Assembly: GCA_003134785.1 (NCBI GenBank)
Contig: PLCN01000025.1
Coordinates: 62,001 to 126,000 of the forward strand
Direction of reading: 5' to 3'
Length of the DNA: 64,000 bases
Origin: Spartobacteria bacterium
GTDB taxonomy: Bacteria; Verrucomicrobiota; Verrucomicrobiia; Chthoniobacterales; UBA10450
The translations under genes and the position numbers were made by a program. Shown here one piece after another: positions 45,850 through 55,157 of the stretch (its first letter is position 1; each line of letters starts with the position of its first letter). Under the pieces are notes generated by a model. The model was given only the letters and a program-made list of their open reading frames with translations. It searched no databases and was not told the DNA's origin.

Positions 45850-46917
45850 CTACTTTGGTCTGGCGACCATGAGCGAAGAGCGGCTTGGTTGCCATTGATA
45901 GCCGAAGCTGAATTCCAAGGACGGCGGTTTGCTCTCGGCCTCCGCTTTTACCAGGTCCGGCTGCACATGTTGCTTGAAACGGTTGATGGGTCCGTGATAG
46001 CGCCCGTATAGTTGGATGTCCCATTTGTTGCGGTCAAAAAAACGGAATGGGATTCCGGAATCGTCCTGGAGGATCACCTTGCCGTGCGTGAGGAGGAAGC
46101 CGCGCACCATCGAAAAATTATTCGAGTGCATGAGGTACGACGCGGCTTTCAGCAGAGTAACCCCGTTGCCTTGTTGCTCGCAGAATTTGCCGAAGCCCGG
46201 ATTCGCTTTGATGGCCCAGTCGGCGAGATCGCTCGTGAAATAGTAGAGCGTTTGCTCGCGCCCGCTTGGATTGAGGAAAACGATCTTCACGCCCGGCGTA
46301 GTGCCTTTGCCTTCAGGAACGAAATTGCCCTCGCGATCAAGCGCGCCCGGCGTGACCGAATCGATCGTGCAACCGGCGCGCGCGAGAAAAACGTAGAGGA
46401 CCGGCAACGTGCCGCTCAACTGCATTTGTCGCAGATCGACCTTCATGTTTTTCGTGATGAAAAAGCTCCAACTCAAAACGGAATCGAGCGACTTCCGGAG
46501 ATTGGCGAGCGCGGAGGGAAAAATGGACCGCGGGATTTTGTCGATGTCCGGCACGGGACCGACCGACTCGACCCCACAGAGAATGTAAGTGCTCGCGTTC
46601 GGGAAAAAGGCATTCGCGTAGAGAAAGTCGGGGCCGCTGAACATGTAAAACATCGGACCCAAATCTTCGTAAGCTGCGCCCAACGTTTCCGGCGCCCACG
46701 CGCGGATTTTCGAAAGCTGCTGTTTTTCCAACCGCGCCCACGCGCGATCGAGATCGGTGGCATGCGCGGCCCAGCCGGGATCAGAGCCATGGCTTTCCAG
46801 CGAGGTCCCTCTCACGGGCAGGCCGGCGAGAAATTTCGCGGTGGCATCCGCCGTTGGATCCAGGGCAAACGCCGGAGCGCAAAGGGCAAACGACGCGAGG
46901 AAGAGAAAGCGTTTCAC
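45850..46917 (-). CDS. Secreted protein of unknown function, paralogue B of a tandem pair
   Basis: Signal peptide VKRFLFLASFALCAPAFALD (GTG start overlapping the upstream paralogue's stop as GTGA). The mature protein shares many blocks with the gene upstream: MFYMFSGPDFLYANAFFPNA, TYILCGVESVGPVPDID, LPVLYVFLARAGCTI, TLYYFTSDLADW, LLKAASYLMH and VILQDDSGIPFRFF. No catalytic motif or transmembrane segment beyond the signal peptide. The conserved Cys in ARAGCTI and ARRGCTV and the aromatic-rich blocks look structural. I do not recognise the family. Confidence 0.7.
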   Translation of the reverse strand: MKRFLFLASFALCAPAFALDPTADATAKFLAGLPVRGTSLESHGSDPGWAAHATDLDRAWARLEKQQLSKIRAWAPETLGAAYEDLGPMFYMFSGPDFLYANAFFPNASTYILCGVESVGPVPDIDKIPRSIFPSALANLRKSLDSVLSWSFFITKNMKVDLRQMQLSGTLPVLYVFLARAGCTIDSVTPGALDREGNFVPEGKGTTPGVKIVFLNPSGREQTLYYFTSDLADWAIKANPGFGKFCEQQGNGVTLLKAASYLMHSNNFSMVRGFLLTHGKVILQDDSGIPFRFFDRNKWDIQLYGRYHGPINRFKQHVQPDLVKAEAESKPPSLEFSFGYQWQPSRSSLMVARPK

Positions 46918-47930
46918 TTGCGTGTGGCCATCATCAGGATGCCGCGATCGATCTGCCAATGATAACCGAAAGCGAATCCGAGTTCGGGAGGCGGCGGCTG
47001 TCTGTCGTAAATCGCGGCGAGATCCGGCTGCCGAAATTTCCCGAACATTTCCGCGTGCGGCACATAGCGCCCGTAGCAATCGACCTTCCAATTTTTCGGG
47101 AAAGCGCGAAGCGGAATCCCCGAGTCGTCCTGAATGATAACGCGGCTGTGTTCGAGCAGAAAGTTGCGCACACCGGCGAAGCCTTCGCCATGCATGAGAT
47201 AGGAAGCGGCCTTGAGCAGGCTGAGCCCGGGACCCTGCGCCGCGCACCAGGCGAGAAAGTTACTCTTCCCGCCGGAGAGATCGGTCTTGAAATAATATAA
47301 GGTCTGGGTGCGACCCGCGTTCGTGAAGTTGATTTTCACACCTTCCGCTGGCGACTTGATGTAAGTCGTGTCGAGCACCGTGCAACCGCGGCGCGCGAGG
47401 AAAACATAAAGGATCGGGAGCGTGCCGCCAAGGTTGGTGCGCCCCAGATCGGTGCGCATATCTTTCGTGATGAAGTAATGCGTCTGCAAAATCGTGTGCA
47501 TCGAGGCGCGAAGTGCGGAAAGCTCGCCGGCCAGCACATCCGGCGGGACCCGTGAAAGATCCGGAACCTGACCGACCGGTTCCAAGCCGGCGAGGATGTA
47601 AGTTCTCGCGTTTGGAAAAAATACGTGGGCATAGAGAAAATCGGGACCGCTGAACATGTAATACGCCGTGTTCGTGCTGGTGTAGTAGTCGCCGGCGTTG
47701 GCGTTCATCCAATCGCGGATCCGACCGAGCTGGAAATATTCCTTCTTGAACCACGCCTCATCCAGGGCGTCGGCGTGGTTTCGCCAGACGTCGGTTTGTG
47801 TGAGGGGTTCCAGCGGGCCTTTGACCGGGAGACCGGCGAGAAAGTGCGCGCTATCATCGAGAGTCGGCGCTCGTTGCGCGAAAGCGGAGGCGGCGAGGAC
47901 GAGCGAGAAAAGGAAGACGTAGCGTTTCAT
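46914..47930 (-). CDS. Secreted protein of unknown function, paralogue A of a tandem pair
   Basis: Signal peptide MKRYVFLFSLVLAASAFAQR. Shared blocks with paralogue B: YYMFSGPDFLYAHVFFPNAR, TYILAGLEPVGQVPDLS, LPILYVFLARRGCTV, TLYYFKTDLSGG, LLKAASYLMHGEGF and VIIQDDSGIPLRAF, in the same order and spacing, so the pair arose by duplication. It begins 9 bp after the APC permease stop on the same strand, so permease, A and B are probably one operon; a role in handling the transported compound is only inference. Confidence 0.7.
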   Translation of the reverse strand: MKRYVFLFSLVLAASAFAQRAPTLDDSAHFLAGLPVKGPLEPLTQTDVWRNHADALDEAWFKKEYFQLGRIRDWMNANAGDYYTSTNTAYYMFSGPDFLYAHVFFPNARTYILAGLEPVGQVPDLSRVPPDVLAGELSALRASMHTILQTHYFITKDMRTDLGRTNLGGTLPILYVFLARRGCTVLDTTYIKSPAEGVKINFTNAGRTQTLYYFKTDLSGGKSNFLAWCAAQGPGLSLLKAASYLMHGEGFAGVRNFLLEHSRVIIQDDSGIPLRAFPKNWKVDCYGRYVPHAEMFGKFRQPDLAAIYDRQPPPPELGFAFGYHWQIDRGILMMATRK

Positions 47931-47939
47931 AGACGGGAA

Positions 47940-49268
47940 TCAGACGGTCGCCTGCGCCTTTTTTGCAGAGAGGAAATATACCACCAAGCCCAGCGCCATG
48001 GTAGCAAGACCCCAGAGCGACGGTCTGCGGGTTGAGGCTTCGGCCAGCATATGAACGAGCATCCAGCCGCTGATGGCCAGAAAAATTATCGGCGTGACCG
48101 GATATCCCCACGTGCGATAAGGCCGCGGAAGATTTGGGCGGCGCCAGCGCAAAACGAAAACGCCGAGCACCGTCAGCGCGGAGCAAAGGGTCAGGCTGAA
48201 TTGGATGTAATTGACGGCCGTTTGAAACGTCGCCGTGAGCAACAGCAAAATCACGATCGCGAATTGCGCCAGGATGGCGGTGGTCGGAATTCCTTGGGCG
48301 TTGCGGCGAGCCAGTGGCGCAAGCAAGCCCAGATCTTCACCCATCGCCGCGGTGATGCGCGGGCCAATCCACATCATTGCGCTGACCGTGGAGATGAGTC
48401 CGAGGCAGATGAACAGCGCTACTACCTTCCCGCCTGCCGAACCGAAGATGTGTTGGCCGGCGATTAGCGCCACTTCGGTTTTGTCTTTCATCTCGCCCGT
48501 CGGCGTCGAGCGCAGAAAAACAGCATTCGTCGCAAGGTAGAGGACCATGACGAGCAGCGTCCCCAGACCGACGGAAAGCGGAATCGTCCGGGACGGATTG
48601 CGTAGCTCGCCCGCGATATAGGTGGAAGCGTTCCAGCCCGAGTAGGCATACATGACGAAGTAAAGGCTGAGCGCGAAAGGTGTGCTGACGATCAGCGTGC
48701 CATCGCCTTTAGCTGGCAGAAACGAGACCGGTTGCGTCGACTTCACATAAAAGCCCGCCGCGACGATCACCAGAATCAGCCCGACTTTTAGAATCGTCGA
48801 CCCGTTCTGAAATGCGCTTCCCAACTTCAGGTCGCGCAACAAAACGAGCGTGCAGATCGTGACCACGGCAAGCGAAAGAAAAAACGGGTTCGCACCCGGC
48901 ACGACTTTGACGAAGTAATCGCCGAAGGCAATTGCCGCGATCGCGACCGGCGCCGCGAACCCGACCGTCGCGGAAATCCAGCCCGCGAGAAAACCGACAG
49001 CCGGATGATAAATCTCGCGCAGAAAATGATATTCGCCGCCCGAACGCGGCAAAGCGGCTCCGAGTTCCGCGTAGGAGAGCGCTCCGCACATTGCGCAAAG
49101 ACCGCCCGTCGCCCACAGCGCCATGATCGCGAACCCGCTCGGCAATCCGCCCACTTGAAACCCGAGGCTGGTGAAAATGCCGGTGCCGATCATGTTGGCC
49201 ACGACGATGCACGTGGCCGTGAGCGGCGAAATCGATTTAGTGCCTGGAAGTGAAGCGCCGGAACTCAC
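47940..49268 (-). CDS. APC-family amino-acid permease (LAT-like)
   Basis: Twelve-helix transporter. Helix 1 shows VANMIGTGIFTSLGFQ, helix 2-3 SYAELGAALPRSGGEYHFLR, and helix 6 FALSLYFVMYAYSGWNASTY, characteristic of the L-type/APC branch; RPYRTWGYPVTPIIFL near the end is also typical. First gene of a likely three-gene operon with two secreted proteins. Substrate unresolved, probably neutral amino acids. Confidence 0.88.
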   Translation of the reverse strand: MSSGASLPGTKSISPLTATCIVVANMIGTGIFTSLGFQVGGLPSGFAIMALWATGGLCAMCGALSYAELGAALPRSGGEYHFLREIYHPAVGFLAGWISATVGFAAPVAIAAIAFGDYFVKVVPGANPFFLSLAVVTICTLVLLRDLKLGSAFQNGSTILKVGLILVIVAAGFYVKSTQPVSFLPAKGDGTLIVSTPFALSLYFVMYAYSGWNASTYIAGELRNPSRTIPLSVGLGTLLVMVLYLATNAVFLRSTPTGEMKDKTEVALIAGQHIFGSAGGKVVALFICLGLISTVSAMMWIGPRITAAMGEDLGLLAPLARRNAQGIPTTAILAQFAIVILLLLTATFQTAVNYIQFSLTLCSALTVLGVFVLRWRRPNLPRPYRTWGYPVTPIIFLAISGWMLVHMLAEASTRRPSLWGLATMALGLVVYFLSAKKAQATV

Positions 49269-49381
49269 CCGGCGATCATGTAGGGTTTGCTCGCGATAGA
49301 GTCAATGCTGACCGTCTCGCACTCGCTGAGAACTCGCGAGACCGCTCCTGTAGCCGCCGTCCTATGGAGGGCGTTCGTGCT

Positions 49382-49822
49382 CTACAGATGCGTGCCGGTT
49401 TGCGGCGCGGCAGTGGGCGTCAGATTTTTCTCCCGCGCTTCCGTCGGGTTCTGGGGCGCTGACTGTGTGTTGTTTGTCGGGGAATTCGTCCGGGCCGAGT
49501 TCGTCGTCGGCTGACTCAGCTTTTGCGGGTTTTCCAGCGCGAGTTTTCCGGGTGGTTTTGGAAATGACTTTCCGGTCTTCGCAGTCGTCCGAAGGATCTT
49601 GCCGTTCACAAATTTATACCCATCGGGATGCACCCATTCGCCCTTTACAAAAGTCCAGCCATTGGCCGACTCCGTCACTGCATTGGGAGTTGTATTTTGG
49701 CCTCCACTTTTTTGGGTCTTGGTCGAGCTGTGTTTGGACCTCATTTTTGCCGCCGGCTCCGCGAGGAGCGTTCCCGCAACGGCAAGACTGATGGTGAGAA
49801 GGCAGAGCACGTTTCTTTTCAT
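49382..49822 (-). CDS. Secreted Ser/Thr/Asn/Pro-rich protein
   Basis: Signal peptide MKRNVLCLLTISLAVAGTLL ending at AEPAAK. The middle contains NGWTFVKGEWVHPDGYKFVNG, a compact aromatic motif; the rest is low complexity (KLSQPTTNSARTNSPTNNTQ). The ATG at 49822 is the first with a signal peptide. The stop codon lies in a short palindrome (CTGTAGCCGCC to CTCTACAG, 49348-49387) related to R2, so the C-terminus may have been reset by a repeat insertion. Unknown function. Confidence 0.6.
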   Translation of the reverse strand: MKRNVLCLLTISLAVAGTLLAEPAAKMRSKHSSTKTQKSGGQNTTPNAVTESANGWTFVKGEWVHPDGYKFVNGKILRTTAKTGKSFPKPPGKLALENPQKLSQPTTNSARTNSPTNNTQSAPQNPTEAREKNLTPTAAPQTGTHL

Positions 49823-50043
49823 TAAATATTTTCTCTCTCGGTAACGACCCAAACGGGGGAATTCGCCGGTCGGATTGCTATGGCAATCGGCCCCGATCTT
49901 AGAAGGAAGCACGGGCCGACGCAAAGACTATTTATGAACGAGAGTAAAAATAATTGTGCAGGGTAATCGTCCTAATTGGAATCACCCCGGCGCGCCTCAT
50001 TTGCACTTGTGGCGCATCGTGAGCCGCCGGTAAGATTGAAATC

Positions 50044-50295
50044 GTGAAAGCTATTGGTGCCGGCATGCTCGGCGCGCTCATGATCGTGCTCGCGTTTCTC
50101 GCCGGCGCGCGCTGGAACGAAATAACCAGGAGCGCGTCGCCCCCATTTGTTCGCTACGAATTGCATGTCGGCGCTGACGGCACCGTGACCAGGATGGATC
50201 GAGTGACGGGGACCCTCCACATCGTCAATGCCAATGGCGCCGGCGACGTGCCGGAGCACTACGCTGCACCCACTGTCGCTCCCGCGAAACCGTAA
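50044..50295 (+). CDS. Small membrane-anchored protein
   Basis: 83 residues, GTG start (VKAIGAGMLGALMIVLAFLA), one N-terminal membrane helix, then a short soluble part with RYELHVGADGTVTRMDRVTG and TLHIVNANG, which has the look of a small beta hairpin. The codon usage and the divergent position from the gene at 49382 support a real gene. No family recognised. Confidence 0.55.
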   Translation: MKAIGAGMLGALMIVLAFLAGARWNEITRSASPPFVRYELHVGADGTVTRMDRVTGTLHIVNANGAGDVPEHYAAPTVAPAKP

Positions 50296-50316
50296 GCGGC
50301 CTGCCGCCAACAGTCC

Positions 50317-51252
50317 CTACACCGTTTGCGATTCAGTGCGCGGCGAGCCCGAGCCGCTGTGCGACGGGAGATCCGGATCGAGAAAACCGAGCGCGTGCGG
50401 CGGCTTGATCACGCGCACACCAGCGGCGCGCTGTAGATCCACGATCTGATCGCGGAATGCCTGCATTCGCGTCCAATGGACCTTCGGCCGGAAATGATGC
50501 TCGGCGTGGTAGCCGTTAAAAAACCAAATCCAATTGTACATCTTGTCGTAACTGCTCACGCCCCAGGCGAGCGGCTCGTCCGGATTCCCGCCGAAGTGGC
50601 GATAGTAGCCATTCAAATAGGAGAGGCTGTGGCCGAAATAATAAAACGGCAGCAGAAAACAAATGTAGTGCCAGTTCAGAATGCCGAGGGTCACGAACGT
50701 CCCGACAAAAAGTGTCAGCTCGAGCACGCCCCAGAACGCTTCCCGTGGATCCTTGCGTTTCAGTTCCTTGAAGACCGTGATCGGATCTTCGCGAAAGAAA
50801 CTCAGGAACGTGTATTTCAGCGGATGTTCGGCCTCGCCTTCGTCGCCGTGTTTATAGATCGAAATCCAATCGATCGTCTCGCCTTCATCGTTAGGCCGAT
50901 CGGCGTTTCCCTTGTGATGCTGCATGTGGATGCACTCGTAAAATATCTGGCTGAACCCGACCGTGACTGATTCCAGAATGCTGAAAAGGCGATTCAACAG
51001 CGGCGCCCGAAAGTACGGATTGTGAATGAAGTTGTGCGAAATGCCGTTGATGTTCCAGGAGATGCTGACCGAATAGATGAACCCCAGAATGAGCATCACC
51101 CAAAGCGGCGCGTGCGGGAAAAGGAAAAACATCCCGAAGAAATAAGCGCAGTGCAGCAATGCCGCCGCGACCGGAATGATGTCCATGCGCGTGTGAGCAA
51201 ACAGTTTGGAATCGGTGATGACCCGATCGACGACAATGGCGTTTGGTTTCAT
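50317..51252 (-). CDS. Membrane fatty-acid desaturase-like di-iron enzyme
   Basis: Integral membrane oxygenase with three histidine boxes: HNFIH (73-77), HMQHH (109-113) and HAEHH (249-253). Hydrophobic pairs surround them (VMLILGFIYSVSISW, LFVGTFVTLGILNWHYICF). The desaturase or hydroxylase reaction introduces a double bond or hydroxyl into an acyl or carotenoid-like substrate; which one is unknown. ATG start with a clear N-terminal soluble stretch. Convergent with the small protein at 50044. Confidence 0.85.
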   Translation of the reverse strand: MKPNAIVVDRVITDSKLFAHTRMDIIPVAAALLHCAYFFGMFFLFPHAPLWVMLILGFIYSVSISWNINGISHNFIHNPYFRAPLLNRLFSILESVTVGFSQIFYECIHMQHHKGNADRPNDEGETIDWISIYKHGDEGEAEHPLKYTFLSFFREDPITVFKELKRKDPREAFWGVLELTLFVGTFVTLGILNWHYICFLLPFYYFGHSLSYLNGYYRHFGGNPDEPLAWGVSSYDKMYNWIWFFNGYHAEHHFRPKVHWTRMQAFRDQIVDLQRAAGVRVIKPPHALGFLDPDLPSHSGSGSPRTESQTV

Positions 51253-51330
51253 TTGAAGAAGGCCGAGTCGTACTCTTCGCGAATCTTACGGTTTCGCAAG
51301 TATTAGCCGTGAAAACTTCGATTATCTTTC

Positions 51331-51448
51331 CTGTAGCGGCGGTCTATGACCGTCGTCTCCGAACTGTTCTTTCCCCCCTGCAGCGGGGGTCTGTGACCGT
51401 CGTCTCCGTCTGTTTTTTTCTTCCTGTAGCGGCGGTCTATGACCGCCG
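51331..51448. repeat. Three direct R2 half-repeats
   Basis: CTGTAGCGGCGGTCTATGAC at 51331 and 51424 and the variant CTGCAGCGGGGGTCTGTGAC at 51378 lie in the same orientation about 46-47 bp apart, with CGTCGTCTCCG-type spacers. The usual inverted partner is missing, so this is a tandem rather than hairpin form. Confidence 0.8.
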
Positions 51449-51477
51449 ACCGCGAACACCGACCTCTGACTCTTTGC

Positions 51478-51717
51478 CTAAGCCAGGCTATTCGTCGGGT
51501 TATAATTCAAAGCGCCGCACTTCCAACAGGTGAACCATGTCCAGCTGTTCGGCATCGAGAAGCCGGATCCACAATTGTAACATATTATCTGGTCGCTTTT
51601 TCCTCGTCCCGCCACCTCTCCGGTTTTCTGCTCTGACGATTCGGGAGTGCTCATTCCGCCTTCCCCTTCAGGCTTCCCCGGGGCTTCCCATTTTTGCCCT
51701 CTCTTTTCTTCTGCCAT
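51478..51717 (-). CDS. Small zinc-ribbon protein
   Basis: 79 residues. Cys46-x2-Cys49 (ICYNCGSGF) and Cys64-x2-Cys67 (FTCWKCGAL) form a zinc-ribbon, preceded by 40 charged, Gly/Glu-rich residues. AAGGAAGC lies just ahead of the ATG at a proper distance. It might bind nucleic acid or be a chaperone-type ribbon; no more can be said. Confidence 0.65.
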   Translation of the reverse strand: MAEEKRGQKWEAPGKPEGEGGMSTPESSEQKTGEVAGRGKSDQIICYNCGSGFSMPNSWTWFTCWKCGALNYNPTNSLA

Positions 51718-51976
51718 ACCAGCTTCCTTTCTTGTTTGGTAATCTGTATGTCCGCCGTCGTTCTACCGCATGGTGCGCCAACTCCAATGCGACGGTCGAG
51801 ACGAATTTATTTGCGCATGTCCACCGTAGCCTCTTGTCACGCCGAAGCGTTGCGTAGGAGGATGGCGGAGGCGGAACCTCCGCTTCTCGCCCGCTTTCTG
51901 CGCCCAAATTTCAGTTTCTATTTTCTTCCACATTGCCGGTGGATTCGTGCCGCTCTTTTGATAGTGTGCTTACCGC

Positions 51977-53965
51977 GTGAACGAAACCTCAACCTCAGTA
52001 GAAACCGACGCCCCCAACAGCAAGGACGATCCCACCGCGCCGCGCGGATCTATCGCGACTGCTCCTTCAACCGGCCCCGCGTCCGACCGGGCCGATCTCC
52101 GGCCGGAAAATATCAACGACGCCGTAATTCGCCTCGCGGGAGATTCGCAGGACGGCATTCAAAGCGCCGGCGCTTTCCTCGCGCGCCTCGCTGGGCGCAG
52201 CGCTCAAGACGTCATGACCTACATGACGATTCCCGCCACCATCTCCGGCGGACCGTCCATCTTCCAAGTCCGGATGGGCACCGGCGAAGTCCTCTCCGCC
52301 GGCGACGAAGCTGACTTCCTCGTCGCGTTTTATCAACACAGTTACCAGGACCACATCGGCTGTTTAAAAGAAGGCGGCGTGCTCCTTTACGATTCCGACA
52401 ACGTCGCGCCCGACCTCGACGACAAACGTTTCGTTTACGTCGGCGTGCCGATCACGGGATTGACCGTCGAAGCGCTCGGCGGAACCGCGAAGGACAAAGG
52501 CAAAAACATTTTCATCCTTGGTCTGATCGCGAAAATTTTCCATCTCGATGTCGACAAACTGAAAGCCCTCATCACGGAAAAATTCGCGGGCAAAGACGAG
52601 AGCATCGTCAACACCGCGTTGATGGCTTTCCAGGCCGGCTACGGCTACCCCGTCGGCAATGTCCTGACGAAGCAGTATCGTTTTGAGCCGCACGTTCCCA
52701 AAGAGGGCGAGCGCGCGCAGATCACGATGGACGGCAACCAGGCGCTCGCCTACGGGTTGATCGCCGCAGGCGTGCGCTTCGGCGCCGGTTATCCCATTAC
52801 GCCATGGTCGTCCGTCATGGAAATATTGCGGAGCGAGCTCCCGAAATACGGCGGGCTCTTTGTGCAGGCCGAGGACGAACTCGGTGCCGTCTCGTTGGCG
52901 CTCGGTTTCTCTTTCTCCGGTTATCTCGCTGTCACCGGCAGTGCCGGTCCCGGCATTTCGCTCAAAACCGAAGCGATCGGTTGGGCTTCCATGTCGGAGA
53001 TGCCGCTCATCATTATCAACGTGCAGCGCGGTGGACCGAGCACGGGTCTGCCCACGAACGTCGAGCAGAGCGATCTCTTTCAAGCCATTTTCGGCGGGCA
53101 CGGCGACAGCCCGCGTGTCGTCCTGGCCGCATCAACGGTGGAAGATTGTTTCTACATCGCGATCGAAGCGGCCCGCATCGCGCGCAAATACAGCACGCCG
53201 GTTTTTATTTTGAGCGACACCTCGCTGGCGACGCGCATCGAGGCCTTCGACGAACCGGAGCTGAAGGATTTGATGATCGACCCGACGCTCGATCTCACGC
53301 CGCGCCCGGTCGGCTTCAAGCCGTATGCGGTCGATCAGATCACGCAACATGTTCCGCCCGGCGCGCGCATGCTCGACGGAAAATATCCGCTCGTCTCCGG
53401 ACTCGAGCACGATGAGATGGGCCATCCCACCGGCAGCCCGAAGTTGCACATGGCCATGACGGCGAAACGCCGCAACAAATTGCGCCAGCTCGCCGAGGAA
53501 ATCCCGGTGCCCGAGATCTATGGCGATCAGGATGGTGGCACGCTCCTCGTCGGCTGGGGTTCCACTTACGGGCCAATCCACGATGCGGTGAAACTTGCGC
53601 GCGAAAATGGCGAGAAAGCTGGCGCGCTGCATCTGCGGCACGTCCACCCATTGCCGAACGGCCTCGAAAAAATCTTCGCCAGGTTCAAACGTATCGTTGT
53701 CGTCGAAATGAACGACCAGGGCATCTACGGTTTCGGCCAGCTTGCTACCATTCTGCGCGCCCGTTTCTGCGAACCGAAAATCGAAAGCGCCACCAAGACT
53801 GACGGTCTCACCTTCCGCGTGAAAGAAATTCTCGAACGCGTTTTCGAAGGGCGCTCCTTTGCCGCCCGGAAAATTCCGCGCGAAGGCCTCGCCATCGTTC
53901 ACACTGGCACCGCACCCGAGAATGTGAAGTCCTTGAAAGAAGTCGTCCCGCAAGGAGTCGGCTAA
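51977..53965 (+). CDS. korA: 2-oxoacid:acceptor oxidoreductase, fused gamma-alpha subunit
   Basis: Coenzyme-A-acylating 2-oxoacid (probably 2-oxoglutarate) oxidoreductase. The gamma domain comes first (about 45-225: VIRLAGDSQDGIQSAGAFLA, TYMTIPATISGGPSIFQVRM), then the alpha domain (GNQALAYGLIAAGVRFGAGY, PITPWSSVMEIL, QAEDELGAVSLALG), ending with a C-terminal transketolase-type domain (GDQDGGTLLVGWGSTYGPIH). GTG start (VNETSTSVE). Paired with korB 170 bp downstream. Ferredoxin as electron acceptor is inferred from the family. Confidence 0.92.
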   Translation: MNETSTSVETDAPNSKDDPTAPRGSIATAPSTGPASDRADLRPENINDAVIRLAGDSQDGIQSAGAFLARLAGRSAQDVMTYMTIPATISGGPSIFQVRMGTGEVLSAGDEADFLVAFYQHSYQDHIGCLKEGGVLLYDSDNVAPDLDDKRFVYVGVPITGLTVEALGGTAKDKGKNIFILGLIAKIFHLDVDKLKALITEKFAGKDESIVNTALMAFQAGYGYPVGNVLTKQYRFEPHVPKEGERAQITMDGNQALAYGLIAAGVRFGAGYPITPWSSVMEILRSELPKYGGLFVQAEDELGAVSLALGFSFSGYLAVTGSAGPGISLKTEAIGWASMSEMPLIIINVQRGGPSTGLPTNVEQSDLFQAIFGGHGDSPRVVLAASTVEDCFYIAIEAARIARKYSTPVFILSDTSLATRIEAFDEPELKDLMIDPTLDLTPRPVGFKPYAVDQITQHVPPGARMLDGKYPLVSGLEHDEMGHPTGSPKLHMAMTAKRRNKLRQLAEEIPVPEIYGDQDGGTLLVGWGSTYGPIHDAVKLARENGEKAGALHLRHVHPLPNGLEKIFARFKRIVVVEMNDQGIYGFGQLATILRARFCEPKIESATKTDGLTFRVKEILERVFEGRSFAARKIPREGLAIVHTGTAPENVKSLKEVVPQGVG

Positions 53966-53975
53966 TGATGAGAAG

Positions 53976-54112
53976 AAAACACCGAACGCCCAACGTCCAA
54001 CGCCGAATATCGAATAAGGCAATTGTAGGGCGTCTGTGTCAGACGCAGCGAGACCTTCGTTCCCCTTCTGAATTCAACATTGGGCGTTCGGCGTTGGGCG
54101 TTGGGCGTTTTC
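53976..54112. repeat. R5 palindromic repeat between korA and korB
   Basis: AACACCGAACGCCCAACGTC and the inverted TTGGGCGTTCGGCGTTGGGC form long arms, with a central hairpin GGCGTCTGTGTCAGACGC. It separates two subunit genes that would normally be adjacent and could attenuate or stabilise the transcript. Confidence 0.82.
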
Positions 54113-54134
54113 CTCTTATCCACCCTCAATTTTT

Positions 54135-55100
54135 ATGAGCACCGAAAACACACCCACCAACGGTTCCACCACCGCCACCGCTCTCGCCGAGTCGCCACGC
54201 GAAAAGCTCACCAAGAAAGCCATCACCGCCGATCACCCCACCTGGTGTCCCGGCTGCGGCGACTTCGCCGTGCTCGCCTCTTATTACAAAGTCATCGAGA
54301 AACGGCAGCTCGATCACGAGAAGATCGTCACCCTGGCCGGGATCGGTTGTTCCTCGCGCTTCCCGTATTTCGTCAACGGCTACGGCGCGCATTTCATTCA
54401 CGGTCGCGCCGTCCCGCTCGCCTCCGGCATTAGCCTGGCCCGGCCCGACCTGCACGTCTTTCTCTTTGGCGGCGACGGCGACGGCTTCTCCATCGGCGGC
54501 AACCATCTCAATCACGGCGCGCGCAAGAACGTCAACCTGACCTATTTCATCATGGACAACTTCGTCTATGGCCTAACGAAGAAGCAGACCTCGCCCACGT
54601 CGCCGATTGGTTTCAAATCGAAGACCGACCCGACCGGCGCGATCGACCAGCCTGTCAACCCAATGAAACAACTCATCAGTGCCGGGGCCAGCTTCGTCGC
54701 ACGCACGCACGCCACGCAGGTCAACCACATGATCCAGATGATCGAGCGCGCGATGGATCATCAGGGCTTCTCCGTCATCGAATGCCTCAGTGAATGCGTC
54801 GAATTTTTCCCCGGCGCCTTCGACCCGGCGAACCCGCGCAAAGGCGGCGCCTTCTCGTTAATTGACGAAAAAAAATACGACAACACCCCCGAGGACGAAC
54901 TCCGCCACGACGTCACCGACGAACTCGCTGCCTACAAGCTGGCGCAGCTGCCGTTTCCCGGCGTCTTCGGCGTCTTCTACGAAAGCGATCGCCCCACGAA
55001 AAACGCGCTCGAGAAAAAATGGATCGACACGACTCGTGAGAAACTCGGCAATCCCACCGACTTGCAACTTTTACAAAAAACCTTCGACCGCATGAAGTGA
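54135..55100 (+). CDS. korB: 2-oxoacid:acceptor oxidoreductase, beta subunit
   Basis: ThDP-binding catalytic subunit. Fe-S ligands: Cys38 and Cys41 in HPTWCPGCGDF, Cys72 in GIGCSSRFPYF, and a fourth in IECLSECVEFFPG. The ThDP/Mg motif is GGDGDGFSIGGNHLNH (112-127) and MDNFVYGLTKKQTSPT follows. ATG start, no strong ribosome binding site. The last codons (TREKLGNPTDLQLLQKTFDR, then MK and stop at 55098-55100) recur in two diverged copies downstream (58034, 58788), so this 3' end marks an insertion site. Confidence 0.93.
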   Translation: MSTENTPTNGSTTATALAESPREKLTKKAITADHPTWCPGCGDFAVLASYYKVIEKRQLDHEKIVTLAGIGCSSRFPYFVNGYGAHFIHGRAVPLASGISLARPDLHVFLFGGDGDGFSIGGNHLNHGARKNVNLTYFIMDNFVYGLTKKQTSPTSPIGFKSKTDPTGAIDQPVNPMKQLISAGASFVARTHATQVNHMIQMIERAMDHQGFSVIECLSECVEFFPGAFDPANPRKGGAFSLIDEKKYDNTPEDELRHDVTDELAAYKLAQLPFPGVFGVFYESDRPTKNALEKKWIDTTREKLGNPTDLQLLQKTFDRMK

Positions 55101-55157
55101 CAGCTGTCGAACTGTAGCGGCGGTCTGTGACCGTCGAATTTTCGTTTCCCCCTGATC

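Noticed and set aside
54030-54050. Hairpin GGCGTCTGTGTCAGACGC as a rho-independent terminator of korA
   Set aside because: There is no T-tract and it is the centre of the larger R5 palindrome.
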